A DNA stretch of 64,000 nt, taken from contig CM053249.1 of NCBI GenBank assembly GCA_028583405.1, positions 34,322,808-34,386,807 on the forward strand. Reading direction: 5' to 3'. The notes beneath the pieces are model-generated. The model searched no databases. It saw only the letters and a list, made by a program, of their open reading frames with translations, and had not been told where the DNA came from. This document shows positions 53,731-64,000 of the stretch, in pieces; position 1 is the first letter of the stretch; every line of letters begins with the position of its first letter. Source of the DNA: Pogonophryne albipinna. Its lineage: Eukaryota; Chordata; Actinopteri; Perciformes; Artedidraconidae. The translations under genes were made by a program, and so were the position numbers.

Positions 53731-55309
53731 TGCGAGAGGAGACACCTCTAACTCTACATTGTGGATGTGAAAGTTAATTGTGAACTGCTGAATTGTCCAA
53801 AATGAAAGGAAATACCCTATACTGGGTTGATTTGTCCAAGTTTTAGTTACAGTTGTGTTGCTGAAATGCAACTACTGTTGTTACAAATATATGACATGAC
53901 GTTTGCAATGAATGATCCTTCCATATATCCCTGTAAAAACCACAGACTGGAGTAATGTACTGCTTATTTTATTTATTTTCCAAAATAAATAGTGGGACAT
54001 TGTCCACGATAAATAATGAGGAATCTGTAACTTTTTAACACAAAGGTTGTGTGTTGTTTTTGGCTTTAATATGGGCTAAATAAACGCTAAATGTGAAAAT
54101 AAGCCCTAAAAATGAGAAGAAAAAAAAACACATCATAAAGCAATAAGCTATTTTCATAAATCCCCTAATGCACTTACATTTCTTCGGGTCACAAATCACA
54201 GACATACTTATGGCAACGTGTTGCTGAGGAATTAAAAAAAAATTGTGCATTAGCCTCATAATGGAAAAAAAGGGATTAAGTGTTGTATGAAAAAAAGTGC
54301 AGTCTGGTTTCCAGCAGATATACGATAGCCCTCTCTGGGACTTTTCAATCTACTTAGCCCAAGCTTTTCAACAAGCAGAGTTATCAGTAATAGTCCACAT
54401 ATCATACAGCGTTGGATTGTTGGGAGAGGGTCATTCAAAGGGAGCATTAATCAAATGGAGGTTGACTTACGCCTGATGGCCATTTCCAAATACCTCATTA
54501 AGATTCTCAGACTAGGACATTTTGACTTGTGTGTTTTATAAATGAGCTTTCATGCAACATGTGAAGGTCACTCTGCCTTCACATGGCAGATTTGTAAAGC
54601 TCTCAAAAGGAGTGCAAAGCAAACAACCGCTCAGACTCCGATGCACAGACCAGGACTCAATAAGCTGCGGCCGGGATATTTCCTGACACTTCCACAAGTG
54701 AGTGAGGAGAGAGAGCGCCTCGGGGTGTAGCATTATGGGCAACGATATTTCCCTTCCAACGGCCGTCAGTTAGTCGGGTCATCTTTGGACCCCGCTCAGA
54801 AAAAATACTTAAAGTTTGAGCTGCTCTCCGTGGACGGCCCCTCACTCCTCACCATACGCCTCGCTCTGCTCTTACTCAAATGAAAAGTACCATTGTCGGG
54901 AATTAATGTTCGAAAAAGACAAGGGTGGGGGGTGGAAAAAAAAGTAAAGAGGAGGGGGGGTCTTGATTTTTACAAAGTCCAGGACTCCAGAGCTAAGGAG
55001 AAATACCCTTGATAGTTGATTTTATGAGCGGTTTGAAGTCCTTGTCTTGTAATAATATATAATGCCTGCCGGGTCATCTGCAGTGAAGCGGCGGCCGTGA
55101 CCTGGGGGGGGCCATTACAGACAGGCATCAGCGGAGCCCCCCCCTTCGGGTTTGAACTCTCCTGACAGTGCGTATTACTCTGCTGTCAGGGCCCCCCTCT
55201 GCACGGGCCAAAACCTGCAACTTGCTGATGTTTGGCTCTCGTGAAACTGCGGAACATTATAAATCTAATGGGGAAAAACACCTTACAAAATGGGGGGGGG
55301 GGCGGTTAG
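53731..55309. other. Non-repetitive sequence, candidate conserved non-coding blocks
   Basis: No gene was seen. 54440-55260 is less AT-rich, with G and C runs. Nothing was recognised as coding. Confidence 0.3.
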
Positions 55310-55349
55310 TGGTGTGTAACTGAGTAGATTTACTCAAGTACTCTACTTA
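55310..55349 (+). mobile_element. Fragment of the CAGAGGTG-type hAT element
   Basis: GTGTGTAACTGAGTAGATTT and ACTCAAGTACTCTACTTA match the start of the 43274 element. It is cut by the Tc1 at a TA. Confidence 0.5.
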
Positions 55350-55894
55350 CACTGAACAAAAATATAAACGCAACACTTTTGTTTTTGCTCCCATTTTTCA
55401 TGAGATGAACTCAAAGATCTAAAACATTTTCTATATACACAAAATAACCATTTCTCTCAAATATTGTTCACAAATCTGAAAAAATCTGTGATAGTGAGCA
55501 CTTCTCCTTTGCCGAGATAATCCATCCCACCTCACAGGTGTGGCATATCAAGATGCTGATTAGACAGCATGATTATTGCACAGGTGTGCCTTAGGCTGGC
55601 CACAATAAAAGGCCACTCTGAAACGTGCAGTTTTGCTTTATTGGGGGGTTTAATGTTAGTGGCAGGTTGTGTGTGAGAGAGAATAAATAAATAAGACAGC
55701 CCAATATTTATTTTTTCCGCATATTTCGCAAGTTCCCGCAATTTCACCGCATAAAATCACATAAAACCCCGCATGTTTGAACGCATAATCAAGGATTTTT
55801 GCCCGCGTTTTTCTGGAGGGTCTAAACATGAGGTGATGGTCGTGGATGAATGGCACAACAATGGGCCTCAGGATCTCGTCACGGTATCTCTGTG
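55350..55894 (-). mobile_element. Broken Tc1 copy with an insertion
   Basis: The left end CACTGAACAAAAATATAAAC at 55350 and the inverted repeat are intact to about 55648. A 175-bp unrelated stretch follows (about 55650-55825, with CCGCATATTTCGC and CCCGCGTTTTTC words). Then 55826-55894 matches the transposase region at about 23377-23445, which is cut off by a hAT-like start. Several hundred bases of the transposase gene are missing. Confidence 0.85.
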
Positions 55895-56340
55895 CCAGTG
55901 GCGGAGCCAGGACATTTTCAGTGGGGTGGCCAGGATGGAACCAGTGATCATTTTGGGGTGGCATTGAAATCACTATTATATGAACATAAAAATACATCTC
56001 ACTATAAAATAAGGGGTTATTTAAGGCACCTACAACACACCTCTACATTATTTGGGATCAAGTGGTGGAATAGATCAAATAATATTCAGTATATCTAACA
56101 ATTTCTTTCGTATTCCCGCAGGCAAAGTATCAACGAAGTTTACATTATACAAATGTAATGCAATATACAGACTGTTTAGCTTATGGTGATCAGCAGCACT
56201 ATGGGCTCATTCTCTCAGTGTATCATCAGGAATACAGAGACACACACACATCATTTAAATAAGAATTTTTTAATTAAATGATAGGTTAAGAATAATCATC
56301 TTAAAGTAAATAACAATAAACAATAGCCCTTAACCCTGTA
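55895..56340 (+). mobile_element. hAT-like 5' end fragment
   Basis: CAGTGGCGGAGCCAGGACA is followed by GTGGGGTGGCC and TTGGGGTGGCA, like the start at 11031. It lies inside the Tc1 copy. An acceptor-like CCCGCAG occurs near 56120. No ORF; the far boundary is approximate. Confidence 0.5.
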
Positions 56341-56933
56341 AGGCCCCCGGTTGTAATTTTACAACATTACTTTAAGCTATCCTAAAAAAGTCAGTAAATG
56401 TTCAGGGGTAGACATTAAGAGTAAAATGCCACTGGCCCTCCGGGCCGGTGGAATTATATTATCACTGGCCCCACCATTGTAACCACTGGCCCGGAGCATT
56501 CGTCCAAAAAAAAATCGACTAATAATGAAGAAAATTAACACATTTGTTGCAATAGTAATTTATGCACTAACTACATTACTACTTGTACTACAACATTTGA
56601 ATAATCAGGTCTTCCTCATTTTCCTCAATTGTTCATATTTGGTTTATTAAAATAATGATATTGTGGTCATTGATAAAAAATGTCTGCTATTATTATGAGT
56701 ATTATTATTTGTATAATGCACTTTCTGCCTTCCTGTCATTAGGAGTTAGAAATGTAATGGCTATGTAGCAGATTAGATTAGAACCTTCATTATCCTAAAC
56801 TGCTGGGACATTTCCCTATAGCCAATACCTTTATATTTTCTACTCTTCACTTACTTGTCAGCATAGGTCGGCATTGATGTATAGAGCCGACAGAAGACCT
56901 TGTTTATATTGGCATCATATTGAGAGGTGCAGC
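56341..56933. other. Transposon-derived and AT-rich sequence
   Basis: Repeated CACTGGCCC words near 56430-56500 suggest another DNA-transposon remnant. No gene was seen. Confidence 0.3.
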
Positions 56934-57169
56934 CAGTGACGCGTCCTAAAACCAGGAAGTAAGCTGCTGGTTCCCTCCACAAAAAACAATGGGATTTCTC
57001 CACAGGGTTTTGGAAAATAGCTGGAAATAAGGTCTGTGGAAAACAAACCTGTTTGATAAATGCACGTTTTGTTCAGCCGGATAATCTCCACATGTCTACC
57101 CTACTTTTATAATTTTCGAATCATAAATCTAATCGATAGATTATAAAAGGGTTTTAGGACGCGTCACTG
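56934..57169. mobile_element. 236-bp MITE with 19-bp inverted ends
   Basis: CAGTGACGCGTCCTAAAACC at 56934 and GGTTTTAGGACGCGTCACTG ending at 57169 are inverted repeats. No coding capacity and no clear target duplication. Confidence 0.72.
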
Positions 57170-57254
57170 CACCACTAGAAGCCAACTCCATCGATCAAGC
57201 TGGCTCAAACTTCCTCTCCCTCTTCTTCTCATGCTCTCTGTCACTCTCCTTTAA

Positions 57255-59303
57255 CCTCTTAAACCCGAGGGTCCCCCCAGGGGACCCCTCCCACCGTTTT
57301 TTTATGAGACTATGTCTCAGGGCTTCTTAACATTTATGAAACTATTAATGTTCCATACCCTTTTAACGCTAAGAAACTCAGCTAACTGACAATGTGAACC
57401 ATTTTTAGCTAAAAGAAACACAAGAGTAATACCAAGCCTTTGAATTAGCATGGAGCGAAAAAATGCTAAGTAATGCTAACGGAATTTGCACAGCACTCAC
57501 GGTAGAAATGCCCTTATTACTTATCGTAACTGCACAAACAAGATATACGATTTATAGCCGAGACTCCACAGATTCCACACATGTAATATCATCACTGTAG
57601 GACCCCGAATTGCGGAGCTATCAGCCAGAAAAGAGAAAGTAAACAACATCCGGTTTCAAAAATATTACAATAATTTCGTCTTACCTTTTTTGATTTGTGA
57701 TCAAAAGTTGTGTTCACCGGAATAAAAACGCCGCTCAAGGTTAATCCAATGTCTTTGTGTCACGTAGAAATTTTGACTGATAATCCTTCATCATATTTAT
57801 GGCAATATACTGGGTATAAAGTTTCGCCGTCCAGGCGTGCACTTTTAGATATGCTTTGTCCGTTTCTCTATTACGTCCGCTATGGTAATGTTTACGTTGA
57901 TTTGGGAACTGCCCATCGATTCTATTGGTTCTGATGGTTAAGAAAAAGGTGTAAATCACACGAATCGACCAATGGGTTCCAGAGATATGGTCCTGCGTAA
58001 AGTATAAAGAATGCCAGCCAGTTTAAGTACTTTACGCAGGCGGCTTTCATTTATTGTTTACTACGGCAATACCAGGCATTACAGCAGAACCCAGAACACA
58101 CGGAGGACAGAGCGGACAGCAGATAACGGAATTGCAGTTTTATTGCTTATAGATTATCAGAACATTTCAAAGGGGACACAGCCACATTGGATATTAACCT
58201 ATGGATTAACTACATCATCGTTTTTATCGTTTTAATGCCATTGAAGACCAGTTTAGACCAGGCAAAGAGGAAGGTAAGCCATTAGCCTAGCGCATGCTAG
58301 TACCTAGCGCCACTTGTTTTGATGTACGTTTTTGTTGATAACGTCGCAAGTTTGTATCTTTCAGTGTTGAGGTGGGCACCGTTAGATTCTGTGTCTTTAC
58401 AATCATAAACGATGTGTTGGATGTGCAGCTAGGATAAGTAATAAGGGAGCTAGGATAAGTAATAAGGGAGCTAGGAGTGATTTTCGGTGCAGTAATAGGT
58501 TAGCATTTTTCGCTCGGGGCCTAATTCACATGCTCACTGTTAGCATTGTGTTTTTTTTTGAAAAGATAAATGAAAAAGATCAGTTAAATTACGTTTTTTT
58601 CCCGTTATATGGATATAAAATATTCATAGTTTATTAAATAGTAAGGTTCCTTAGACGTTGTTTCCTGCAAATGACGCGATTTCGGTCCGTGGGGCCTATA
58701 CGTGCTATATAAATAAACTTGCCTTGCCTTGCCTAAGAGGATAACAGAGTATGTTCTTATATTTTATTTTTTTTTTTTTTTTTTCACAAACAGTTGTATT
58801 TGGATGGAATGAATACCTATAGTGAAAATTCAAAGTAATAAAATGATTTTTACAGTGAAAAAGTTCAAATGGAACCGATGGTTCCCAAATTACCCAGAGG
58901 TGAGTCCGCCTGGACTTTATTTTTCTAAACCTCTCTAAAAAGGTCAAATTTCACTTGTTTTGCATCAATCTTGATACAGGGTACTTATTATATGTTATAG
59001 TTTGGATTCCTAAAGCTTTTAGTCTACTAACCCATCATTCAAGGGTGGTTTTTACTATAAGTAATGGTTTTTTTTAGGCGGACATTAGAATTTACATGTT
59101 TTTACTATGTTCCATCTGAATTTACTTTAAAATAAAAACATCTATATTGATTCTGACACTTCTACATCCAACTCACAGATGTAACCTTGCTTTGAGAGAA
59201 AAGATTATTAATTTACCCCTTTTAGAAGTGAAGATATAGTCTTTGTTGTGTTAGTGGCATTTTCGAGCCTGAAACCTGAAAAACAGGCTCAGGGCTTAAG
59301 AGG
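57255..59303 (+). mobile_element. piggyBac-like non-autonomous element, copy 2 (2,049 bp)
   Basis: TTAA lies at 57251-57254 and 59304-59307, with ends CCTCTTAAACCC and GGGCTTAAGAGG. It is nearly identical to copy 1 throughout, including the promoter-like palindrome (about 57990-58040), the short ATG-led exon-like stretch with GTAAGC donor near 58236, and the LINE-like tail. A GAGCTAGGATAAGTAATAAGG unit is duplicated near 58430-58470 here only. Confidence 0.9.
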
Positions 59304-59548
59304 TTAACTCCTTCGGTGGCTTGGATGGTTACCGCTGGTATTAAAAACATTTTGGCGAATGGTTAGGTGGCGCGACAGTGTAAATGCATTTTTAATAATA
59401 ACATTTTTGAATGGAACATTCTCAACATGAATGCATAAATCCAAATAAATATAACTTACATATGTGGGAAAATACTGTGTTTGAAATGTGTAATTGAAAT
59501 TAGATGCTAGCTTTTTGTTTTGATATATATATATATTTTGTATTCCAG

Positions 59549-59719
59549 TCTCCCTTCAGATATGTTAAGTGGCATGGCATTCAACACAATGCTGCTCACC
59601 TCCTTCAGTTGGGAGAAAAGTTGGTTCAGGTTCAGCCTTATGGGGGTACAGGGCTGCTGAGCCTAGAGATGGATCTGTTGGTCCTGGCACCAGGGGAAGG
59701 GACAACTGATTTAGTATGA
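59549..59719 (+). CDS. Terminal-exon-like ORF, copy 1 (unknown)
   Basis: A polypyrimidine-poor but usable acceptor (TTTTGTATTCCAG) precedes an open 56-codon stretch that starts SPFRYVKWHGIQHNAAHL, includes LLQLGEKLVQVQPYGGTG, and ends GTTDLV before TGA. The family was not recognised. No upstream exon could be found in the window, so it may be a piece of a gene or transposon carried along by the duplication. The three copies keep the same acceptor, length and stop. Copy 1 has GEG where copies 2 and 3 have GGG near the end. Confidence 0.35.
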   Translation, partial: SPFRYVKWHGIQHNAAHLLQLGEKLVQVQPYGGTGLLSLEMDLLVLAPGEGTTDLV

Positions 59720-60013
59720 ATAGCTGCTAATAGTCTACCTGTATTTGTTAAATGTCAGCTAAAAGAGCAGTGCAATTAAAAACCTGTATAGATATTAACA
59801 GTACTTAATGTCAGCTTAGTAAAAAAGAACATCACAATTATTATTTACAATGGACTAAGCTTAGCTAACAGACATAATTCCACCACTCATGGACCACACC
59901 CACCTTTTCTTTTGAAAGACTGGGTGTCGCCCTTTAGTCCCTCTCTCTTGTTTTTCTCACCTTTCTTTTCTCTTTTGAAAGCCTGACTTTGTAAGTCGTT
60001 GACACATGGTATA

Positions 60014-61220
60014 CAGGGTTTCCCACACATAGACTATACTTGGGCGGGCCGCCCAGGTATATTAACGGGCGCCCAAGTATATTTCGCGACCCATTTAGAT
60101 TTTTTCTTTTTTTTTAATAATAATATATATATATATTTGTTTTCCTCCGTGACCACGACACCATCTACGATCGATTAACTTGTGGACAATGATCCCTCGC
60201 TCTACGCCTCCTGTACCCAGTCCCGGACTGGCCATCGGGAGGACCGGGGGGTTTCCTGATGGCCTGGCCTGTTAAGTGGCCTGCCTCACACAGGGTGACT
60301 GGCTGTCTACATGATGTGGACTCCCGACATGGCCACAGTCATACAGTTCATAAATCAAAGCCGTTGATTGGTCTCTGTGTGTCATTCAAGCTCAGGATAA
60401 CCTCAGCTCAGGTGAGGTAAAGGACTCTCTGAGTGTTTAGATAGTTAACTTAGTCTAAGTTCTCTGTGGGTCTCAAACGGTGTGGTCACCATTTATGTAA
60501 ACACATATTTCCATTTGAGAGGGTAGTGATTAGTAAAATATGCATGAATACTAGGTGAAAAAAGGTAAGATACACTTTTAAAACTTGTTGAGAGCTGAAA
60601 CTAGTCTTTGCTGCTGCCTCAAAGAGGAGCAGGGGAGAGAGGAGGGAGACAGGAGAGGCTGGTTCAGGAGCACAGACACACTTACAACTATAAATGAACC
60701 AAAAATAAATAAACAAGTTTCAGTGTTTTTTTCATATTGGAAATGGTATGTTATTGGTTATGGCCATGATTTTATGATTATTGAAATGTATACAGTTCTG
60801 TTTCATATAGGTGTTTCCATAGATCTAGTCTCTTTATTTTCCCCTCAAAATGCACCAGATTGATGCATTTAACTCCAACATTTAAAAAAAAATCTTACCG
60901 GGGGAGCATGCCCTCGGACCCCCCTGGACGATTTGAGGTCCACCCCCACTTTAAATCACAATGATAGGTTCCTAAATACATTTACCATTTTTTTTAAAAT
61001 AGTAACCCATGTCCATATGTTTATTTTTGGGTAGTAGATTTAAACTATAGGGCTATCACTATGGGCCCTGCCTGTATCTGTTCGCTCTGCCATGGCGTGA
61101 AGGGTCTGCTAACAAGCGACCAACAGAAAGGTTAATGTTGTTGCACGTCACGTCACCTCACTATTTGATATAAGACTAACATTCCTGACAATAGATCTCA
61201 ATAGTCATCTTTTATGGTGG
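60014..61220 (+). mobile_element. Y segment, copy 1: hAT-like ends
   Basis: It starts CAGGGTTTCCCACACATAG, a hAT-like terminus, followed by GGCGGGCCGCCCAGG and later CCCAGTCCCGGACTGGCC, another hAT-like start. Near 60900 is GGGGGAGCATGCCCTCGGAC. No transposase ORF was found. A 92-codon ORF at 60585-60863 is not convincing as a gene. Confidence 0.5.
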
Positions 61221-61395
61221 AAATGCATTTTTAATAATAACAATTTTGAATGGAACATTCTCAACATGAATGCATAAATCCAAATAAATATAACTTAAAT
61301 ATGTGGGAAAATACTGTGTTTGAAATGTGTAATTGAAATTAGATGCTAGCTTTTTGTTTTGATATATATATATATATATATATTTTGTATTCCAG

Positions 61396-61566
61396 TCTCC
61401 CTTCAGATATGTTAAGTGGCATGGCATTCAACACAATGCTGCTCACCTCCTTCAGTTGGGAGAAAAGTTGGTTCAGGTTCAGCCTTATGGGGGTACAGGG
61501 CTGCTGAGCCTGGAGATGGATCTGTTGGTCCTGGCACCAGGGGGAGGGACAACTGATTTAGTATGA
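61396..61566 (+). CDS. Terminal-exon-like ORF, copy 2 (unknown)
   Basis: Same acceptor, 56 codons and TGA as copy 1. Differences seen: CTG for CTA at one leucine codon (silent) and GGA for GAA (Glu to Gly) near the end. Confidence 0.35.
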   Translation, partial: SPFRYVKWHGIQHNAAHLLQLGEKLVQVQPYGGTGLLSLEMDLLVLAPGGGTTDLV

Positions 61567-61852
61567 ATAGCTGCTAATAGTCTACCTGTATTTGTTAAAT
61601 GTCAGCTAAAAGAGCAGTGCAATTAAAAACCTGTATAGATATTAACAGTACTTAATGTCAGCTTAGTAAAAAAGAACATCACAATTATTATTTACAATGG
61701 ACTAAGCTTAGCTAACAGACATAATTCCACCACTCATGGACCACACCCACCTTTTCTTTTGAAAGACTGGGTGTCGCCCTTTAGTCCCTCTCTCTTGTTT
61801 TTCTCACCTTTCTTTTCTCTTTTGAAAGCCTGACTTTGTAAGTCGTTGACAC

Positions 61853-63075
61853 ATGGTATACAGGGTTTCCCACACATAGACTATACTTGGGTGGGCCGCC
61901 CAGGTATATTAACGGGCGCCCAAGTATATTTCGCGACCCATTTAGATTTTTTCTTTTTTTTTAATAATAATATATATATATATTTGTTTTCCTCCGTGAC
62001 CACGACACCATCTGCGATCGATTAACTTGTGGACAATGATCCCTCGCTCTACGCCTCCTGTACCCAGTCCCGGACTGGCCATCGGGAGGACCGGGGGGTT
62101 TCCTGATGGCCTGGCCTGTTAAGTGGCCTGCCTCACACAGGGTGACTGGCTGTCTACATGATGTGGACTCCCGACATGGCCACAGTCATACAGATCATAA
62201 ATCAAAGCCGTTGATTGGTCTCTGTGTGTCATTCAAGCTCGGGATAACCTCAGCTCAGGTGAGGTAAAGGACTCTCTGAGTGTTTAGATAGTTAACTTAG
62301 TCTAAGTTCTCTGTGGGTCTCAAACGGTGTGGTCACCATTTATGTAAACACATATTTCCATTTGAGAGGGTAGTGATTAGTAAAATATGCATGAATAAAA
62401 AGTTAACTAGGTGAAAAAAGGTAAGATACACTTTTAAAACTTGTTGAGAGCTAAAACTAGTCTTTGCTGCTGCCTCAAAGAGGAGCAGGGGAGAGAGGAG
62501 GGAGACAGGAGAGGCTGGTTCAGGAGCACAGACACACTTACAACTATAAATGAACCAAAAATAAATAAACAAGTTTCAGTGTTTTTTTCATATTGGAAAT
62601 GGTATGTTATTGGTTATGGCCATGATTTTATGATTATTGAAATGTATACAGTTCTGTTTCATATAGGTGTTTCCATAGATCTAGTCTCTTTATTTTCCCC
62701 TCAAAATGCACCAGATTGATGCATTTAACTCCAACATTTAAAAAAAAATCTTACCGGGGGAGCATGCCCTCGGACCCCCCTGGACGATTTGAGGTCCACC
62801 CCCACTTTAAATCACATTGATAGGTTCCTAAATACATTTACCATTTTTTTTAAATAGTAACCCATGTCCATATGTTTATTTTTGGGTAGTAGATTTAAAC
62901 TATAGGGCTATCACTATGGGCCCTGCCTGTATCTGTTCGCTCTGCCATGGCGTGAAGGGTCTGCTAACAAGCGACCAACAGAAAGGTTAATGTTGTTGCA
63001 CGTCACGTCACCTCACTATTTGATATAAGACTAACATTCCTGACAATAGATCTCAATAGTCATCTTTTATGGTGG
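61853..63075 (+). mobile_element. Y segment, copy 2
   Basis: Repeat of 60014-61220, with a 12-bp insertion near 62397 and scattered substitutions. Confidence 0.5.
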
Positions 63076-63242
63076 AAATGCATTTTTAATAATAACAATT
63101 TTGAATGGAACATTCTCAACATGAATGCATAAATCCAAATAAATATAACTTAAATATGTGGGAAAATACTGTGTTTGAAATGTGTAATTGAAATTAGATG
63201 CTAGCTTTTTGTTTTGATATATATATATATTTTGTATTCCAG

Positions 63243-63413
63243 TCTCCCTTCAGATATGTTAAGTGGCATGGCATTCAACACAATGCTGCTCACCTCCTTC
63301 AGTTGGGAGAAAAGCTGGTTCAGGTTCAGCCTTATGGGGGTACAGGGCTGCTGAGCCTAGAGATGGATCTGTTGGTCCTGGCACCAGGGGGAGGGACAAC
63401 TGATTTAGTATGA
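63243..63413 (+). CDS. Terminal-exon-like ORF, copy 3 (unknown)
   Basis: Same acceptor and 56 codons, with CTG for TTG at a leucine (silent) and Gly in the GGG position as in copy 2. Confidence 0.35.
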   Translation, partial: SPFRYVKWHGIQHNAAHLLQLGEKLVQVQPYGGTGLLSLEMDLLVLAPGGGTTDLV

Positions 63414-63705
63414 ATAGCTGCTAATAGTCTACCTGTATTTGTTAAATGTCAGCTAAAAGAGCAGTGCAATTAAAAACCTGTATAGATATTAACAGTACTT
63501 AATGTCAGCTTAGTAAAAAAGAACATCATAATTATTATTTACAATGGACTAAGCTTAGCTAACAGACATAATTCCACCACTCATGGACCACACCCACCTT
63601 TTCTTTTGAAAGACTGGGTGTCGCCCTTTAGTCCCTCTCTCTTGTTTTTCTCTCCTTTCTTTTCTCTTTTGAAAGCCTGACTTTGTGAGTTGTTGAGACA
63701 TGGTA

Positions 63706-64000
63706 CTACACACGTAAGTACTAGCATCCCTGCTCCTCACATGCTCACACTAGTGTCTGCTAGAAAGTGCCGGCGGTGCTGCACCGCGTTTGGAGGCAGG
63801 ACCAAACCATTACATGTAAATAGAACGGGGTGTACAGAGGCTTTGGATAATTAACTTTTGGAAGAAAATAAGTTAAATGAATTGTAAGTTTCGTGAGTAC
63901 TTTACATTATCGATATAACGTCCTATTAATGTTAATTCTTGATGAATGATGAAAGGTTACTTAAACATTTTTTTCTTAATGTTCTAAAATAGTTTGGGCC
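63706..64000. other. Unassigned sequence
   Basis: No gene or repeat recognised past the end of the third X unit. Confidence 0.3.

Larger units (their letters stand above)
59382..63705 (+). repeat. Tandem duplication, X-Y-X-Y-X
   Basis: AAATGCATTTTTAATAATAA starts units at 59382, 61221 and 63076, so the periods are 1,839 and 1,855 bp. X (about 630 bp) is present three times, Y (about 1,210 bp) twice. The copies differ by scattered bases and small indels, for example an AAAAAGTTAACT-type insertion near 62397. The third X ends where Y would begin, at CAGGGTTTCCCAC. Confidence 0.95.

Noticed and set aside
60585..60863. 92-codon ORF repeated at 62441
   Set aside because: It is conserved only because the segment is tandemly duplicated; no domain features and no initiation context.

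Overview
This 64 kb window looks like intergenic, transposon-dense DNA from a teleost fish, probably a percomorph. The evidence is its repeat families: an L2-type LINE with the fish-type 3' tail and a tRNA SINE that borrows that tail, Rex1/Babar-type LINEs, a Tc1 transposon with long inverted ends, many small hAT-type elements, TTAA-targeting elements, and very long (GT)n arrays. No intact host protein gene was found. The one gene-like structure is a four-exon minus-strand locus at 7.1-8.7 kb that looks damaged. Family names come from recognition by eye; no database search was run.

Layout. 1-2.7 kb holds hAT-type ends and a hAT-like first exon. 2.7-4.1 kb is a TTAA-flanked element containing a 360-bp solo LTR; an inverted copy at 25.6-26.6 kb shows the unoccupied LTR site. 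4.3-6.1 kb is an L2 reverse transcriptase fused to a Tc1 end. 6.8 kb is a tRNA-derived SINE. 7.1-8.7 kb is the damaged gene. 9.8-10.4 kb is a hAT miniature element with a perfect 8-bp target duplication.

The standout is an 11-kb palindrome at about 11,617-22,617. Its two 4.5-kb arms carry, from outside in, 63-bp direct repeats rich in CTTTGATGT and ATGCAAAT motifs, a dinucleotide array, two units of a 57-bp repeat, and a 176-bp tandem array. They meet at an 80-bp hairpin. The right arm is interrupted by a 2-kb TTAA-flanked piggyBac-like element, which recurs at 57.3-59.3 kb. The palindrome resembles a foldback-type element but encodes no transposase that I can see.

22.8-24.4 kb is a nearly complete Tc1 (DD34E) with an early stop. 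24.4-25.5 kb is another hAT 5' region. 27-56 kb is mostly non-repetitive AT-rich DNA, possibly with conserved non-coding blocks, carrying microsatellites, small hAT elements and two Rex1/Babar LINE fragments, one flanked by an unusual 112-bp direct repeat. 53.3 kb is a 57-bp minisatellite with the same unit as the palindrome. 59.4-63.7 kb is a recent X-Y-X-Y-X tandem duplication carrying three copies of an intact terminal-exon-like ORF.

The features do not form a pathway. The window is best read as a record of nested insertions and inverted duplications.
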